40,000 nucleotides of DNA from Symbiodinium natans (GCA_905221605.1 CAJNDS010002179.1:305001-345000); one strand, 5' to 3'; counted from the first letter of the stretch, positions 21,898-31,252 are shown. Made by a program: numbers and translations. The notes: generated by a model not told the origin, from the letters alone.

Positions 21898-21947
21898 TTT
21901 AGGGTTTAGGGTTTAGGGTTTAGGGTTTAGGGTTTAGGGTTTAGGGA
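21898..21947. repeat. (TTTAGGG)7 array
   Basis: Perfect units, about 110 bases downstream of the Pal-B element at 21629-21785. Confidence 0.95.
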
Positions 21948-22134
21948 AAGCCATAACATTTTTCCTACAACCTGCCACAAAGACCCCCTGTGCTTGGGCC
22001 AAGTGGTTGTAGTCGACATCTCCACGAACCCTCGGTGCCAGCCGTCAGTTTTCTGCTCTAAGGGACAAAACGGGAATGCGGCCTTTGGCCGCTAAATTTC
22101 TTAAACACTGCCAGTGACGAAGTCAGAGGCAATT

Positions 22135-22574
22135 CTAAACGGACATGGTGTTCCTTATCGCAGCCAGCAGAATCCATCGCGCAGACAGGGTGATGAGGAC
22201 CATGATCGCCGCAAACGCCGCCCTTGAAGGGAGCAAGGCTGGATGCTGGCTGGGTATCACGGCGTGACATAGGCTTTCTAGACCGAAGATGGCGAGGAGC
22301 ATCAACACAGCGGCCATCACCTAGGATGGTGCTTGAGCCCCTCCTAACAGTGTTCCTACATACGACCCTCTTAAAATCCAATAAGGGCAAATCTAGAATA
22401 TCCCAAAGGCCTGCCCAGTCACCAGGGCAACGGTAACCATGGCATCTGCAAACCACGGCCGCTTCTCTCGGAGCTTATAAGCCAAGGCCACGGCTAACAT
22501 CAAAATGCATGGGATCCTTGGATGGAGCTGAATAAGTACAAAAATGATTAAATACATATATATATATATACACA

Positions 22575-22610
<36 letters not shown>

Positions 22611-25600
22611 TATAATGATCTTAATGTATTGCAAAGCTGGAGGGTGTTTAGGGCTGAGGGTTCAAGGGTTTCGAGCAGAGGCAGGTAGTTTGCCAACGAC
22701 ATCTTATGGCAAGGCGGTCAGGTCAGGCAGCGTGGCCAGCCACCACACAAGTCCATCCTCGTTTGGTCTTGAAGTACATTTTGGGAGACTTGCGGCACCG
22801 GCTTTTTGGGGTGTAGGGCTTAAGAATAAAGGAGGTGTGACAACAGAAGCCAGTGTCAAAATCAACTCCAGGTAGCCAGGATGACCGACACCGGCCATAG
22901 GGGATAGCCTTAGCTGCTGAGTTCATCAGCCCCCCAAAAAAGTGCACACTTTTGAGTTCTACAGGGGATTATGGCATCCCAAAAAGTCTAAGGTGTACTC
23001 ATTCAGCTACGAAGTAGCTGTGGAGGTATTCCGCAGTGAGGGCAAAGGCCAAGCGGTCGATCCAGAACCACATGATGGGACAGGCGGCTTCCACCACCAA
23101 TCTGTACCTTACACAGAAAGCCCAACTACCCCGAATTTGAGGGTTTAGGGTTTAGGGTTTAGGCAGAGAGCCCAGCTACCCCTAATTTAAGGGTTTAGGG
23201 TTTAGGGTTGAGGCTTCAGGGATACCTTAGATCAAACTAAGGATCCCTGGAAAACTTATGGTGCATTCCTTTCTTGAGGGGTATTGGGCTCGGTGGTTGG
23301 AAGCCCTCCAAAACCCCCACAAACCCTCAAAGCAAGCCACTCCGGGCCTAAAACCCGCAACAACCAAAGCCTTACTTGGAGGTTCGCTAGGATACTTCTA
23401 AAGTATGGTTCTAAGTAGCCTAAGGTGGGGGTCATAAGGTATAAGTAACCATACTTTCTAAACCCTAAACCCTAAATAAGCCCTAAACCCTAGCCCTAAA
23501 TCCCAAACCCTATAAGCCCTAAACCCTAAAGCCTAAACCTACTGATAAGTACCCTAATGAACCTCAAAGATAACGAGTTGCAGGAGCCCAGGGCTGGCGA
23601 GCTTCTTCAGGACCGCTGTTCTGACTTCGCTCTGCACGTAAAGCTCAAAGCTTTCCTGCACCATCTTTTGGGATACTAGGGTTTAGGGTTTAGGGTTTAG
23701 GGATGAAGATTTTTGTTCCTTATTGGGTTTAAGTAGGCATAAACATGTAATGACAAAAATGTTTTTTAACAATGGCCCAACTTCGCGGCTGTGGAACCAG
23801 TACTCGATGCAGCGCACCATGATGACACGGTCGCACGGCACAGGCTGACCACGGCCGTTCACATGGTCCCTATCACAGCAGGAGCACTTGGCATTGTCGA
23901 GGCTGAAATGAAACAGTTGCTGCTGCATCTGCGCGAGATTGCGGCAGAATTCCCGACCTACATGAGCAAGCGCCAGAAAGCACATCAAGCAGCTGAGCCC
24001 CAGCGTCACAAATATTGTCATGAAGCCAATCAGGAAAGAGGATCCCCAGTGGAGAACCATAGGGAAAATCAGCAGCAGCACGCACCTATACTCCCCTTAG
24101 AATTAGAACCTTACTAAAAATAGTATTTTTAATATCCTCTTGGGCTTTTTATAAACAAAAATAAACAAAATACTTCCCAAGGGGGATTTAGGGACAAGCT
24201 CAAGTTGCCCAAGAGTTGGACAGGTCCCGTGAGGGACGGACGTATATTTACAAATCCTTGGTTCCGGGCTCTTCCCAGCGAGCCCAATACCCTTTAGTTA
24301 AGGAATAGTGCCTCAAGTTGTATGTTCAGGCATGCTGAATGGTTTAAGGTGTGTATATTTGTATATATATGTATGTATATATATATATATATATATATGT
24401 CTTATTTAAGGGCATTGGGCTGTTTGGGTCGTGCGCTGGCCGAAACCTATTAAATCTGGTCTTTCAAGGACATGCATGTGAACATTAACGTATGTCTACG
24501 CTCGCTACTCTCTCCTCCTCCTCCTCCTCCTCCTCCTCCTTCTCCTCCTCCTGCTCCTCCTCCTCCTCTTCTTCTTCTGCTGCACGCTTTAGAGCCCGCG
24601 AGGGAAGGACCCGGCCGCCACGGCCAAGAGGGGTCTGTCTAACCCTAAGGTGAAGGTCTCCTCATGTGCTACAAGGAGGGTCCTCGTCTTATCGGCAAGC
24701 TTTGCTTTATTGAGGGGTGGACACTGTGCGATGCGCACGCCACGTTGCTCCATCGTCGCGGTTTGCGACGATTTTTCAAGTCCCCGACCAGGCTATTGCT
24801 TTGCCCCGAGACACAACGCCACGCTAACGACTAAATGGCAAACGCCAGCACCAGCTTACCCCAGCCTTCTATGCACGCCTTGGTGCCAGCAGTTTCCGCT
24901 GGACTTGCATGCGTGACACCGCCGAGCCTTCCCCCTAACCAAAGGAGTGATCTACATGCATATGCCATGTCTGCCATCGGCATCTGCTCGGGTTTCAAGG
25001 AAGTTTAGGCTCGATCTCCGTCTCTTCCTTTCTTTCTTCATGCTTCTTTTCTGTCTCTCTTCCTTCCTGCCTTCCTTCCTGCGCACATAGCCCTTCAAGC
25101 GGCTGCCCGCAGGCTCTCGCTGTCTCTCTGTCTGTCTGTCTGTCTGTCTCTCTCTTTCTCTCTGTCTGTACTTCTCTGAGCATAGCCTCGGAAGGGGCCG
25201 GCGCCAAACCCAGAATACCCTTCAAGATTCCGCACATACCCCCATCAAGGTGGGCACAGGCCCTCTTTCAGGGGAGGGTTCGTCTCAGAACTTCGAAGTG
25301 ATGCAAAAGCACTTCGTGTTTCTGGCGATCTACCTTCAGCTTCGTCAACCTTTGATCGCAATCGTGGCTTCAGAAAACATGGACAACTCGGAACACCACA
25401 CAATCCAGAAAGAAAAGCGCTTCCATCCACCAAAGTGCCACTCTTTGCGCAAACTGGTCCACCCAACCAGAGACTACGAAACCCTTTTGCAGCAGGCTGG
25501 CAGAATGTCTGCGCCTCAACGGCGTCGTCATCCCAACTACGAAACCCCAAACCCCAAACCCCAACCCCCAAACCCCAAACCCTCAAACCTCGGCAGTAAC

Positions 25601-27973
25601 ATCCTGGGCTGCAAAGTCTCGATGCGCCACGTCAGGCGACTGGCGGCTGTATAGGAACCCGGCGAGCTCAAATATACACCAAAGCCTCGTGGCCCAACCT
25701 GCATAAGCATCTGGGGGTTTACGATACTAGGGCCAGGGGGTCCCCCCCCCCCCTTTCTTTTTTCTTTTCTTTCTTATTTATTATTGTTTTTTTTTTTTTT
25801 GGGGGGGGGGGGGCCTTTCCCTTTAAGGGGGGTCTACTCTGTTGGGGGTATGGAAGAGGGACATACCCACATGGGGGTTTTCGAAATAGGGGTACCCTTT
25901 TGTAGGGGGCGCTGTACCAAGGAGTAGTATTTTGGGATATGTTAAGGAGTACCCATATTGTTTTGAGAAATGCCCGTGTGTGTGTTTGTGTGTGCCGGTT
26001 TGCATGTCTGAAGATAAATATATTTTACACATATCCTCCAAGGATTCATCATCGTTTCGACTCCTATCCTGAAATGTAGTCAGACGTCCTTGAGTTCAAG
26101 ACGTCCGATCGAAGATTGAAGATCGACGATTCGCAGGGGGACTTCTCACTGGGCCATGGAATCTTCTTCGACTTTCGATTTCCGGGTTGGCGTCTTGAGC
26201 TCAAGACGTTTCAAGATATTTCTAGAGAACGACGGGCAATCACAGATTCCAGCCGCAAGTCTAGCCAGGATCTTCAACCTTAAATCTTCGTCGAACATGG
26301 CGTCTTGAGCTCAGGACGCTTCAAGAAATTACAAGACGTACACTCTGCGGGCCGGCATGCGTCTGGGCCACAGGATTTACAGGATAATCTCTAGCCTCAA
26401 CCCAACCAAAAAAAAGGTTTGCCCAAGCCCTCTAAACCCTAAATCCTAAACCCTAAACCCGAAACCCAACCAACAAAAAGTTTGCCCAAGCCGTCTCTGG
26501 AAACTGGGATCCCAAATCACCAACATGGATGCAGAGCTCTTCCTTAGCGGTTTAGGGTTTAGGGTTTAAGGTTCTGGGTTTAGGGTGACATGCTCTGCGC
26601 TCACCCTCTGTGAGGATTCGTCCACTTCCCCCACATGACTTAGGCCCTTCAAGGGGCAAGGAGACTCCAACATCACTGGGTTTAGGGTTTAGGGTCTAGG
26701 GTCTAGGGTTTAGGGCGTTTAGCATGGACCGAAAGCCGCTTGTCACACCAGGCTGCAGGATGGCCCCCATGCTGATCAGCGCCTCGGACTTGGCGTCGTC
26801 ATCCTCCTCCCAGGCTCGCCATCTGGGTGCTGGTAGCTTGAAGAAAGGTGGGTTTAGGGTTTAGGGTTTAGGGTTTGGGGTTTGGGGTTTTCGCTCACAC
26901 TCGGACAAGCCAGGTTTAGGGTTTAGGGTTTGGGGTTTGGGGTTTGGGGTTTAGGGTTTATTGAAGCTGGTAGGGTTGGGGAAAGTTGCCAATTTCCAGA
27001 CATGGCTTGGGCAAAGCTTTTTTGTTGGGTTTCGGGTTTAGGGTTTGGTGAAGGGTTTAGGGTTTAGGAAGAAGGCTCAACAGCAAACTCCAAAAAGTTG
27101 GGACGTGATTTTCCTCCTACCCCAAGGAGATGACTAAAGGGTGTCCCAACACCAATTGCCCGTAAGCCCATGTCCCAACTTTATGGAGTTTAAGGGTGGG
27201 AATTCTTGAGTCTCCTGGTCGATGCACAGGATATCCAGGAAGACCATATGCCTTGGGCGCCAAAGTAGCCTTAGTAGCCCAGTAAACATATTAAAATCAA
27301 GGGCGCCCTTTTTTGGGTTGGTTTTGTTACAAGGGAACCTTGAAGAGGGTACCACTGGGCTGCCAAGTAGCAGGACCAAGTAGTAGGTGAGGGTTCCGAA
27401 GAGCAGAGACCAATTGGAGTTGACCAGGCCGCCAACGTACATGGCTGGCAGGATGTGTAGAACTCGAAGTAGGAGCGCGAAGACGGCACCGAGGGTTCCG
27501 AGCAGGGTCGGCAGGAAGCTGCTGTTCAAGACCCGCAGGGTCGCATACTTCATCCAGGCTTTGCTCTGCCAGCTGTGAGACCAGAACTCATCAATGCACC
27601 GTGTGCTTTGGCTGCGCCCATGTAGGCCGCCAGGCTTCCCCCACAGCACCCGGTCACACACACCCAGCGCGTGGTGCGCGGAAATCCCTCGGACGATCTC
27701 AGGCCTTGTGGCAGCCATCATAGATAGCATGGTGATAAGGAACTCTCTTTCTTCCGGGGGCATCTGCCCCTCACCACCAGAGTGGCTTGACGTTGCATCG
27801 TCGCGGGAAGCGGGTGTGTCGCGCATTGGCCTTCCAATGCACGTGCCTTGCAGAACCTCCTGCATGAGCGGATGCTCGCCAGGTACCAGACCAAAAGAGG
27901 ACGAGCCTGGGACTGGGATTGGCTGCAAGCCACATGATGACTCTTTTCGTAATGTTTCGCTCCGATGCGACAT
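22135..27973 (-). CDS. Multi-exon gene for multi-pass membrane protein with TIR/HET-like motifs (copy 1)
   Basis: Not recognised by name; its paralog is at 33819-36656. The ATG at 27973 follows an in-frame TAG. Exons with firm or fair edges: 27973 to about 27200 (DEFWSHSW motif, two hydrophobic segments, FLDILCIDQ), about 26840-26754 (ISMGAILQ), 26542-26492 (KSSASMLVIWDPSFQRR), 25685 to about 25640 (LWCIFELAGF), 24270-24196, 24085-23782 (two helices, then KCSCCDRDHV and CDR), 23664-23563, about 23090-23019, 22908-22877, 22527-22411 and 22320-22135 (stop). Donors are mostly GC (26753, 26491, 23018, 22876, 22410), with GT at 24195 and 23781; acceptors are AG. The joins keep frame and match the paralog. 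The part between 25640 and 24270 and the joins near 27200 and 23562-23090 are unsettled. Roughly eight membrane segments are predicted. The WC-x-x-E-L spacing equals the plant TIR motif holding the catalytic glutamate; a TIR-type role is inference. Gene reality is likely; function is open. Confidence 0.8.
22558..22615. repeat. (TA)n-(CATA)n-(TA)n microsatellite
   Basis: Lies in the GC-AG intron 22876-22528 of the copy-1 gene, about 30 bases before the acceptor TTATTCAG. Similar AT tracts: 21711-21750, 24362-24398, 38485-38503. Confidence 0.9.
22909..23014 (-). mobile_element. Pal-G introner, forms an intron of the copy-1 gene
   Basis: The ends CTTAGCTGCTGAGTTCAT and ACTCATTCAGCTACGAAG are inverted repeats. 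It is flanked by a 4-base duplication TAGC (22905-22908 and 23015-23018). On the minus strand the intron 23018-22909 (GC-AG, 110 bases) equals one duplication plus the element; removing it joins CTCCACA to GCTATCCCC and gives the frame LHSYPLWPVSVIL, which aligns with the paralog. Sister copy at 5181-5284. Confidence 0.85.
23115..23292 (-). mobile_element. Pal-B element with duplicated telomere-bearing left end
   Basis: The left arm is present twice in tandem, 48 bases apart (CAGAAAGCCCAACTACCCC at 23115 and CAGAGAGCCCAGCTACCCC at 23163), each followed by TTTAGGG units before the normal core (GATACCTTAGATC) and right arm (GGGTATTGGGCTCGGTGG). It lies in an intron region of the copy-1 membrane gene. 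Confidence 0.6.
23373..23569 (-). mobile_element. Pal-E element with a telomeric insert in an intron of the copy-1 gene
   Basis: TACTTGGAGGTTCGCTAGGA ... GTACCCTAATGAACCTCAAAG. About 75 bases of CCCTAAA-type repeats (23459-23535) lie in the middle. On the minus strand a GT donor at its start (GAG/GTTCATTAGG) and an AG at its end (CCAAGTAAG/GC) would allow splicing. Confidence 0.65.
23665..23781 (-). mobile_element. Pal-F intron with a telomeric insert, copy-1 gene
   Basis: Minus-strand GT-AG intron beginning GTTGGGCCATTG and ending ATCCCAAAAG. The core GGAACAAAAATC and AACCCAATAAGGAAC matches Pal-F. At 23681-23702 three TTTAGGG units split the left arm from the core compared with the copy at 36067. 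Splicing joins CIEYWFHSRE to MVQESFELYVQSEV, matching WFGSVESFEECVQ of the paralog. Confidence 0.75.
24086..24195 (-). mobile_element. Pal-L introner, intron of the copy-1 gene
   Basis: Minus-strand GT-AG intron of 110 bases beginning GTCCCTAAATCCCCCTTGGG and ending AAGGGGAGTATAG. The core AATATCCTCTTGGGC with AAACAAAAATAAACAAAA matches the copies at 31996 and 28224. The spliced frame (QLLGNLSL to CVLLLIFPM) forms a continuous membrane helix. No clear duplication remains, so it is probably older. Confidence 0.75.
24274..24428 (-). mobile_element. Pal-B element with AT microsatellite, copy-1 gene intron region
   Basis: CCCAGCGAGCCCAATACCC ... AAGGGCATTGGGCTGTTTGG. The (TA)n tract at about 24362-24398 expands its middle. 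A possible splice is GA-AG on the minus strand (CGCAC to GACCCAAAC ... GCTGGGAAG), which would join GFGQR to ARNQGFVNIRPS in frame. Confidence 0.6.
24511..24580. repeat. CCT/CTT microsatellite (polypyrimidine tract)
   Basis: Seventy bases of almost pure C and T on the plus strand within a copy-1 gene intron. A second polypyrimidine tract (CTTT, CTGT units) is at 25015-25170. Confidence 0.9.
25709..25895 (-). mobile_element. Pal-N element expanded by homopolymer runs, copy-1 gene intron
   Basis: CTGGGGGTTTACGATACTAG ... CCCACATGGGGGTTTTCGAA. Between them are C11, a T-rich stretch, T14 and G14 (25740-25814). It lies 25 bases from the LWCIFEL exon, inside the GC-AG intron 26491-25686. Confidence 0.55.
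26085..26319. repeat. Three evenly spaced short palindromes
   Basis: CGTCCTTGAGTTCAAGACG at 26085, CGTCTTGAGCTCAAGACG (perfect palindrome) at 26191 and CGTCTTGAGCTCAGGACG at 26302. Spacing is about 106 and 111 bases; units 2 and 3 also share TTCAAGAWATT downstream. Within a large intron of the copy-1 gene. Confidence 0.75.
26891..26914. repeat. Telomere-linked unit, copy 3
   Basis: TCGCTCACACTCGGACAAGC then CAGG, sandwiched between TTTAGGG/TTTGGGG blocks inside an intron of the copy-1 gene. Confidence 0.8.
27085..27191 (-). mobile_element. Pal-H palindromic element after the FLDILCIDQ exon
   Basis: AAACTCCAAAAAGTTGGGAC ... GTCCCAACTTTATGGAGTTT, inverted arms of about 23 bases. It lies at the exon-intron boundary of the copy-1 gene. 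Only one copy was seen. Confidence 0.6.
27277..27360 (-). mobile_element. Pal-C element inside the first coding block of the copy-1 gene, in frame
   Basis: Ends GCCCAGTGGTACCC and GGGCGCCC...TACTGGGC (minus strand). It is 84 bases, exactly 28 codons, and has no stop in the gene's frame. The paralog lacks these residues (its helix runs straight into LLLWRRSTPVFLD), so this is an insert that is either spliced or translated. Sister copies are introns at 34613-34761 and 36302-36439. Confidence 0.7.
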
Positions 27974-28096
27974 CTATGAGCAACCTGGAGGGTTGCGACA
28001 ATGAGGGCACCCAAGTATTGACCCCCAATAAGAACGATTCCCTTGCAATAGGGACCCCAATAAGGCACCCCTAATTTCGAAAACTCCGACCTATGG

Positions 28097-28207
28097 TCAA
28101 AGTGCAAGCAAGGAGCACTCGTTCAATGTCGTGGCCGAGCCACTGGACGGCTCATCCATCATCCGCTCCACATGGACGGCCAACTTGCTACCACTCGATA
28201 CGTCCAT
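28097..28207 (-). CDS. Possible extra first exon of the copy-1 membrane-protein gene
   Basis: An ATG at 28207 opens a 36-codon frame (begins MDVSSGSKLAVHVER) ending at TGA 28097. It lies just 3' of a Pal-L element (28224-28322) whose minus-strand end GGGGAGCATAG would be a 5' intron acceptor, and just 5' of a short element at about 28006-28083 ahead of the ATG at 27973. CATAG immediately before that ATG is a possible acceptor. If spliced, it would add about 35 residues to the N terminus of the 22135-27973 protein. Alternatively it is untranslated leader or an unrelated small exon. Confidence 0.35.
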   Translation of the reverse strand: MDVSSGSKLAVHVERMMDEPSSGSATTLNECSLLAL

Positions 28208-28223
28208 GGCTCACACCCTGAGG

Positions 28224-28322
28224 CTATGCTCCCCTTGGGACCTTAATAAAAAATAATATTTTAAAATATCCTCTTGGGTTTTATATAGACCAAAAGTAGA
28301 AAAAACAATTCCCACAGGAGGC
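28224..28322. mobile_element. Pal-L element upstream of the copy-1 gene
   Basis: Plus-strand ends CTCCCCTTGGGACC and AATTCCCACAGGAGG with the shared core AAATATCCTCTTGGG. On the minus strand it would end in the acceptor GGGGAGCATAG, so it may be a 5' leader intron of the gene reading leftward. Confidence 0.6.
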
Positions 28323-29990
28323 CCTCCAGCACTTCGAGCTACACTCCAAAATCCCCTGTACCGCAGATGCTGCCTTCCACACCCCAAAATGCCAAAGACT
28401 ACAAGGTTTCGGGGCCTGGACGTGCTGAACCCCTAGCTGGGTTGACCTTTTTTTTTTAAACCATTCAAAAAGGATGTTAAGGGAAAACCCAAATAAGGAA
28501 AATATGCCCTGTCCCAAAAGCCATCCTAGCTAAACCCTACACCTTTAAAAAATGGGCTTTTGAGCCAAAGGTTGGCAAAAACATCGCATGGTCGGCCTGC
28601 CTACTGCAAGCTCTTCTTTGTATGCGCACATTGCAACGCGGGGTAGGCTTCCTGTAGCCCCTGTTGGCGAATAGCTCTTGAAGTCTCTACGCAAGTAAGA
28701 CGCAGCAACCCGGCGTGCAAAGTCATCGCTTGATCTGCCCTTAACTATTCTAAAGGAGTCCTTGGGCACCCTCAACGCTAATCCTTCGCATGTGCCGATC
28801 GACTGGATTCTATTTTTGAGACATATGTCTAAGAGTCGAACTCAGTTCGGCTTCGTGTTGGTTCGGGGGGAAAAAGTGTAACACGGTCTGTGGCACCCAG
28901 ACCACGCTGACTGTCGACTGCCAAGGTATCCAAGAACAGCAACTGACCTGAACAGGCTTCAGTTGAATCCCCTCACTCAACCCTTTTGCATCCGGGCTTG
29001 GGGAGTCGGCCGGGAATGGTCAGGAAATCGTGGACCTCACTCAACCCTAAACCCTAAACGCCCCTGATCTGAGCAAAGACAACTTGCATAATTCAGGCCT
29101 ACTGGATACCGGATCCCACGGATCGAAACAACACCCTAAACCCTAAACCCTAAACCCTAAACCCTAAGAGTGTTGCGGCAGGAGGCGGGGTGAGGGATGG
29201 GGGGAAGAAAGAACAATGTTGGAGTCAATCAAGGCTCACCTTGCAGCTGTCACCGTAGCTCCCCTTCAGAAAGTTGCTGTTGCATCAAGACCGACTGCTG
29301 GGCTTCCCTGGTTCGCTGTAGGGAATGAGGGAATACAGGGTATTTCAGGGAAGCCTGCCGGCCCCTTGGTTTCCAGTGTTCGATCCAGTCCAAGGCCCAA
29401 ACCTGTTCCCCACATCCAAGGATGTGCTCCCTAGCGTTTAGGGTTTTATAGGGGTACTCAGCTCAATGCAAGCAAAACCTTCGGCAAAGGAGTGAGCTGA
29501 GCGAGTGGCAGAAGGAGGCGACAGCATGGCCTGTCATGTTTACAGTTTTTTTCCACGACTAGACCCAGAAGTAACCTAGGAATAAGAAGGCTGCCCTTAT
29601 AAGTGGATTATAGGGAACCCCAACCCAAAACAAGGTGACAAAAAGGGCCTACTCCGGTCCTAGACGAGAACCAGAACTGACACAGGGCCATAGAGCCATC
29701 TTGTGAGCCAACCCCTAGTGCAATCCTTTTTGGCCTACTTAGTTGTCCAGAAACCTGGGGGAACTAATGGTTAGCCTTTGGGGATCACAAGGGGGGCTAT
29801 ATTCCCCCAAAAAAACTGTTAAAGGTTACCTACTCTACTACTAGGCCTAGGTTCATGCAGTGGTGTAGCGGCGGCATATTCAACGTATGACTACTACTTC
29901 ATTGGAAGACTCGATTTCGGGGGATTTCTGCCGAACTCGCAGGTGCACCGTGATGCTATGTCTCTTTAGGGTTTAGGGTTTAGGGTTTGA
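28323..29990. other. Region between the large genes
   Basis: A minus-strand frame from 28790 to 28545 (SSDDFARRVAASYLRRDFKS) is protein-like but unsupported by splice context. The rest holds a (CCCTAAA)5 block, Pal-D and an element at 29739-29845. Confidence 0.4.
29559..29663. mobile_element. Pal-D element
   Basis: CTAGACCCAGAAGTAACCTA ... GGGCCTACTCCGGTCCTAG, with the family core GGAATAAGAAGG and TTATAGGGAACCCC. Confidence 0.6.
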
Positions 29991-30033
29991 CTTGAAATGT
30001 CTGCACTGTTTGGGTTCGTCATTTCCGCAAGCA

Positions 30034-30333
30034 TTATGAGTTGTCAGAATAGAAGTAGGGGGATTGGACTTTCATGAGCATCAAACGTTGAAACTTAAGA
30101 TCCTTTAGCTTGCAGCGCTGGGCACAGGGCACTCTCCCAAAGAGGCCGAAGATCATCGGGGGACTAACGCAGGGACCCTTATAAGGAACCTTGAGGGTTC
30201 TTTGATGGTGATTTAGGGGCGGGTTATATAGGGCGAATCCATTCCTGCCTTGCCTTAGGTTGTTGTGATTGGCTCTGAGGTGGGTCTTTGGGGCTACTTG
30301 GGCATGGGCTTCCACGTTTGAGCCAGCGGTCAT
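30034..30333 (-). CDS. Hypothetical 99-codon frame
   Basis: ATG at 30333 to a stop at 30034. The last third (CKLKDLKFQRLMLMKVQSPY) looks protein-like, whereas the middle (30150-30230) resembles a Pal-type element with AAGGTTCCTTATAAGGG and a CCTCTTTGGGAG end. So this may be an exon joined artificially to element sequence. Function unknown. Confidence 0.22.
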   Translation of the reverse strand: MTAGSNVEAHAQVAPKTHLRANHNNLRQGRNGFALYNPPLNHHQRTLKVPYKGPCVSPPMIFGLFGRVPCAQRCKLKDLKFQRLMLMKVQSPYFYSDNS

Positions 30334-30982
30334 TTTTCTGCCTCTGATAGGGTTCAGGATTGAGAGCTATCCCGGCGAGTTTCCGGACGTCTGTCGCAGA
30401 CCCCGGCCCCGTCGCAGTTCGAAAAATTTCGGCGGACGCGGTCTAGTCCAAAAAACCACCCTCTAACCCTAAACCCTAAACCCTAAACCCTAAACCCTCA
30501 TGACCCTTTGACCACCTCGCCCCCTCTCCCCTGCAATTCTCTACAAGCACTAGGTCAACCCTCAATCTCCCTAAACCCAAAAGGCGCTTCCAGCGGACCG
30601 GGCCCATGCAGCCCACCCTAAACCCTAAACCCCTAAACCCTACAAGCGGCCGAGGGCGAACTTGGTGCAGCTGTGGGGGCTGAGATGGGCTGAGAGCATC
30701 TTAAGGTTGGACCTTGCTCTCCGGGACCCCAAGTACCATGAATGGCGGTATTCAGAGTACCTTCGAGGGTAATTGGGGGGTCCTGGTAAGGTTTATAGGG
30801 TAAGTGTTAGGGTTGAGGGTACTTGCCTTTCAGTATAAGAGCCACCAGAGATTTGGGTTTAGGGTGGGCTTTCTGGCTCCTACAAGGGTACCATGCTAAA
30901 AAAACCTAGAAAGGGGCCCTAATTCAGAGATCAGGTACGGCCCCCCACTTGCACCACTCCCTGTCCACACAAAATGGGTTCA

Positions 30983-31027
30983 AACCCTAAACCCTAAACC
31001 CTAAACCCTAGACCCTAAACCCTAAAC
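30983..31027. repeat. (CCCTAAA)6 array
   Basis: One CCCTAGA variant; overlaps the end of the frame 31022-31252. Similar 5-unit blocks occur at 29134-29166, 30466-30498 and 33190-33225. Confidence 0.9.
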
Positions 31028-31252
31028 CATCCCAGTTTGGGCTTGGCTAAAAACCTGCTCTAGCGCTGCCATGCCACATTCTCGGCATCCATCCCTGATT
31101 CGCCAATGAAACAGTTCAACCGACATTTGTGCCGCAACCAAGGCATCCGTGCACGCCATCACAGAAACAAACGGGCAATGCAAGCAACCGCGATGCGCAA
31201 GCATGTTGCATGCGGACTTCACCAGTGGCTGCGATCTGGCGGAGCAGCACTG
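31022..31252 (-). CDS. Hypothetical cysteine-rich frame
   Basis: An open frame from about 31252 (GGCCAG acceptor-like site at its start) to TAG at 31022, about 76 codons, with eight or more cysteines (CNMLAHRGCLHCPFVSV; RDGCRECGMAALEQVF). It lacks an ATG at its beginning and would need an upstream exon. It ends inside the edge of a CCCTAAA block. The plus strand is also open here, so coding strand is uncertain. Confidence 0.25.
   Translation of the reverse strand, partial: QCCSARSQPLVKSACNMLAHRGCLHCPFVSVMACTDALVAAQMSVELFHWRIRDGCRECGMAALEQVFSQAQTGMV

Larger units (their letters stand above)
17556..22130. other. Region without a confident gene
   Basis: Non-repeat islands at 17580-18350 and 19860-20660 have frames in several registers. 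A minus-strand start at 20442 reads MDGAKELLHVALGLAVICLH (signal-anchor-like) but stops soon after. A 40-base segment around GCAAAATCTTCC is repeated at 17682-17712 and 17848-17878. No recognisable protein. Confidence 0.4.

Noticed and set aside
22723-22947. Minus-strand 74-codon frame as an exon
   Set aside because: It reads out of the Pal-G element; the correct register across the junction is 22908-22877 and matches the paralog.
25370-25564. Minus-strand ALWWMEALFFL as the WCxxEL exon of the copy-1 gene
   Set aside because: Spacing is wrong by one residue, and a better exon (LWCIFELAGFLYSR) was found at 25685 with a matching GC-AG junction.
28545-28575. Relic of the dinoflagellate spliced leader (minus strand TTTGGCTCAAAAG)
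   Set aside because: Only about ten bases match the leader end and the upstream part does not fit; it falls within an open frame.
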